A DNA stretch of 64,000 nt from Hyunsoonleella ulvae (GTDB lineage Bacteria; Bacteroidota; Bacteroidia; Flavobacteriales; Flavobacteriaceae): NCBI RefSeq assembly GCF_016827605.1, contig NZ_JAEPJQ010000001.1, positions 682,001 to 746,000 on the forward strand, read 5' to 3'. Below the pieces are notes generated by a model, which saw only the letters and a program-made list of their open reading frames with translations, was not told the origin of the DNA and did not search any database. Numbering within the stretch: position 1 is the stretch's first letter; each line of letters opens with the position of its first letter. Position numbers and translations under genes: made by a program. Positions 62,850-64,000 of the stretch are shown here, in pieces.

Positions 62850-64000
62850 TTAGAAATTAATTTTCGTACTTATACTAAAGGTTCTTCCTTGTCCGAAGAA
62901 TACTAAAGCAGTAGCAGCATCGTTATCTACACCATCATCTGCTCTGTTTATAAACTCCTCATTAAACAAGTTGTTAATTCTTCCTATAATCGAGGCATTA
63001 AAAGGACCAAATTCAAAATCATGTTTTAAAATTACGTCAGATAAAAAGTAACTAGGTACTTTCCATGGTTTGGTTTCTAAAGTTGCCTCCGAGTTTCTAG
63101 ATTCCAAATTGAAATCTGCATAATATCTATCGTAATAATTGTAATCCCATGTAAACGATGTTTTAGGAGATATTCTTACCTGCAAACCTAGAGCAGATGT
63201 TGTTTGCGCAGAACGTCCAACAGGAACTCCTTTTAGGAAAATATCGGTTGTTCTAACATTTCCTTCAGAATCAAGGACAGGGTTTCTATCAATATCGAAA
63301 AATGGAACATCTATTACGTTATTATTCCAAGTCCAATCTCCAAAAGACACCATACCTGTTAAAGTTACAAAATCAAAAGGACGGTATTCAAAATCTACTT
63401 CTACACCCTGGTGCAAAGCTTCCAAACCATTAATATTTGCAGTTATAAGGTTTTCTCCAGTTCCTTGATCTGAGGTCAACGTTCTATTTTTCCAAATAGT
63501 GTTGTATACATTCACATTTGCCGCTAATTTTTCCGAACGTAAACCATAACCAATTTCAAAACTTGTTATTTTTTGATTTTCTACACCTGCATTAAAATCA
63601 TCATTACTAAAGTTTAACCAAACATCATCCAAAAACGGTACTCTTTCGAAGTAGCCCGCATTGAAAAACACGTTATGCATACTATCGAAACGGTAACTTG
63701 CACCAAATTTACCTCCAACGGCAAAAAAGTTTTCAGCATCTGTTAATTGTGCAGGATCTTCATCTAATTTTTGAAAGAAATCTTCTCTTTGATACCTGCT
63801 ATTATTAAAATTGACTGCTGCGAACGCTGTAAAATTATCTTTATCATATTCTGCTTGAGCAAAACCACCAATCCATTGATGATAACCTTTATCGTGATAG
63901 TTTATTTTGTCTCCTACCAAAGTAGCTCTATTAGGGTTATTTATATCATCATTGCTTAAGAAATATTGACCTCCTAACAAATCTGTTACTTCTTGGAAGT
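62850..64000 (-). CDS. TonB-dependent receptor B (nuclease locus), 5' part outside window
   Basis: Only the C-terminal part, about 383 codons of the barrel, is inside the window; the frame is open through the last base, reading F-Q-E-V-T-D-L-L-G-G-Q upstream of the first in-frame TTG, which is therefore not a real start. It is a paralogue of receptor A (shared EVxDLLG, NPNR, VGDK, GFAQA and YQRE positions) and ends RTFSISTKINF, a typical barrel end. It heads an operon with a lipoprotein (12 bp) and endonuclease I. Its promoter and any Pho-type site lie beyond the window. Confidence 0.9.
   Translation of the reverse strand, partial: FQEVTDLLGGQYFLSNDDINNPNRATLVGDKINYHDKGYHQWIGGFAQAEYDKDNFTAFAAVNFNNSRYQREDFFQKLDEDPAQLTDAENFFAVGGKFGASYRFDSMHNVFFNAGYFERVPFLDDVWLNFSNDDFNAGVENQKITSFEIGYGLRSEKLAANVNVYNTIWKNRTLTSDQGTGENLITANINGLEALHQGVEVDFEYRPFDFVTLTGMVSFGDWTWNNNVIDVPFFDIDRNPVLDSEGNVRTTDIFLKGVPVGRSAQTTSALGLQVRISPKTSFTWDYNYYDRYYADFNLESRNSEATLETKPWKVPSYFLSDVILKHDFEFGPFNASIIGRINNLFNEEFINRADDGVDNDAATALVFFGQGRTFSISTKINF

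Noticed and set aside
63978-63980. TTG as start of the last gene
   Set aside because: The frame continues open to the end of the window with receptor-like residues that align to the paralogue at 55107, so the gene is cut by the window edge.
1-64000. CRISPR arrays, prophage, transposons, tRNA or rRNA genes
   Set aside because: No regular spacer-repeat array, integrase, transposase, structural phage gene, cloverleaf or rRNA stretch was noticed on reading through the window.

Overview
The window is chromosomal DNA from a member of the Bacteroidota, almost certainly family Flavobacteriaceae. The evidence is the AT-rich sequence, the lack of Shine-Dalgarno-like spacers, several starts preceded by the Bacteroidota -7 motif TAnnTTTG, many TonB-dependent receptors with N-terminal carboxypeptidase-D-regulatory-like domains, outer-membrane lipoproteins with acidic residues after the lipid-bearing cysteine, and family-typical versions of PEP carboxylase, PiT transporter and class I ribonucleotide reductase. 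There is no rRNA, tRNA, CRISPR array, integrase or insertion sequence; it reads as stable core and accessory chromosome.

Layout. 1-12.2 kb is nitrogen assimilation: glutamate synthase gltB-gltD on the minus strand, divergent from an outer-membrane porin, ammonium transporter, PII protein and second ammonium transporter. 12.2-18.9 kb holds a HAD phosphatase, PEP carboxylase (ppc), nadA-nadB for NAD synthesis and a short SSB. 19-31.5 kb is mostly small genes of poor or no assignment (DinB-like, GNAT, a secreted discoidin-like protein, a zinc-finger protein, a GIDE-like membrane protein, CBS pair, TPR protein, HupE/UreJ-like), plus dCMP deaminase-CtpA protease, a single-domain globin, a minimal FAD protein, MarC and DUF3109. 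32-35 kb is nrdB-nrdA, where the ATP-cone sits on NrdB instead of NrdA, followed by ppnP and an OmpA lipoprotein.

36.6-47 kb is outer-membrane and phosphate transport: a TonB-dependent receptor, a PiT-PhoU phosphate transporter, a small MORN-like secreted protein, a beta-helix lipoprotein with its TonB-dependent receptor, and an orphan carboxypeptidase-regulatory-like domain protein. Three promoters here (PiT, receptor, orphan domain) carry 11-bp-phased arrays of TTAACA-like half-sites, with one half-site always 24 nt upstream of a TTTG -7 core. This is the geometry of a PhoB/PhoP-class box replacing the -33 element, so the region looks like a phosphate regulon. A fourth array overlaps the promoter of the MORN-like gene.

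47-52 kb holds a queuosine-precursor transporter, an AsmA-like protein and HflX. 52-64 kb is the second notable locus: two paralogous TonB-dependent receptors, each followed by a large lipoprotein (one with an OB-like DUF5689 domain), together with two endonuclease/exonuclease/phosphatase (EEP) proteins and a lipidated endonuclease I. The combination suggests capture, cutting and import of extracellular nucleic acid. The second receptor runs off the end of the window. A link between this locus and the phosphate regulon (DNA as a phosphorus source) is attractive, but no Pho-type array was seen at the promoters of this locus that lie inside the window.
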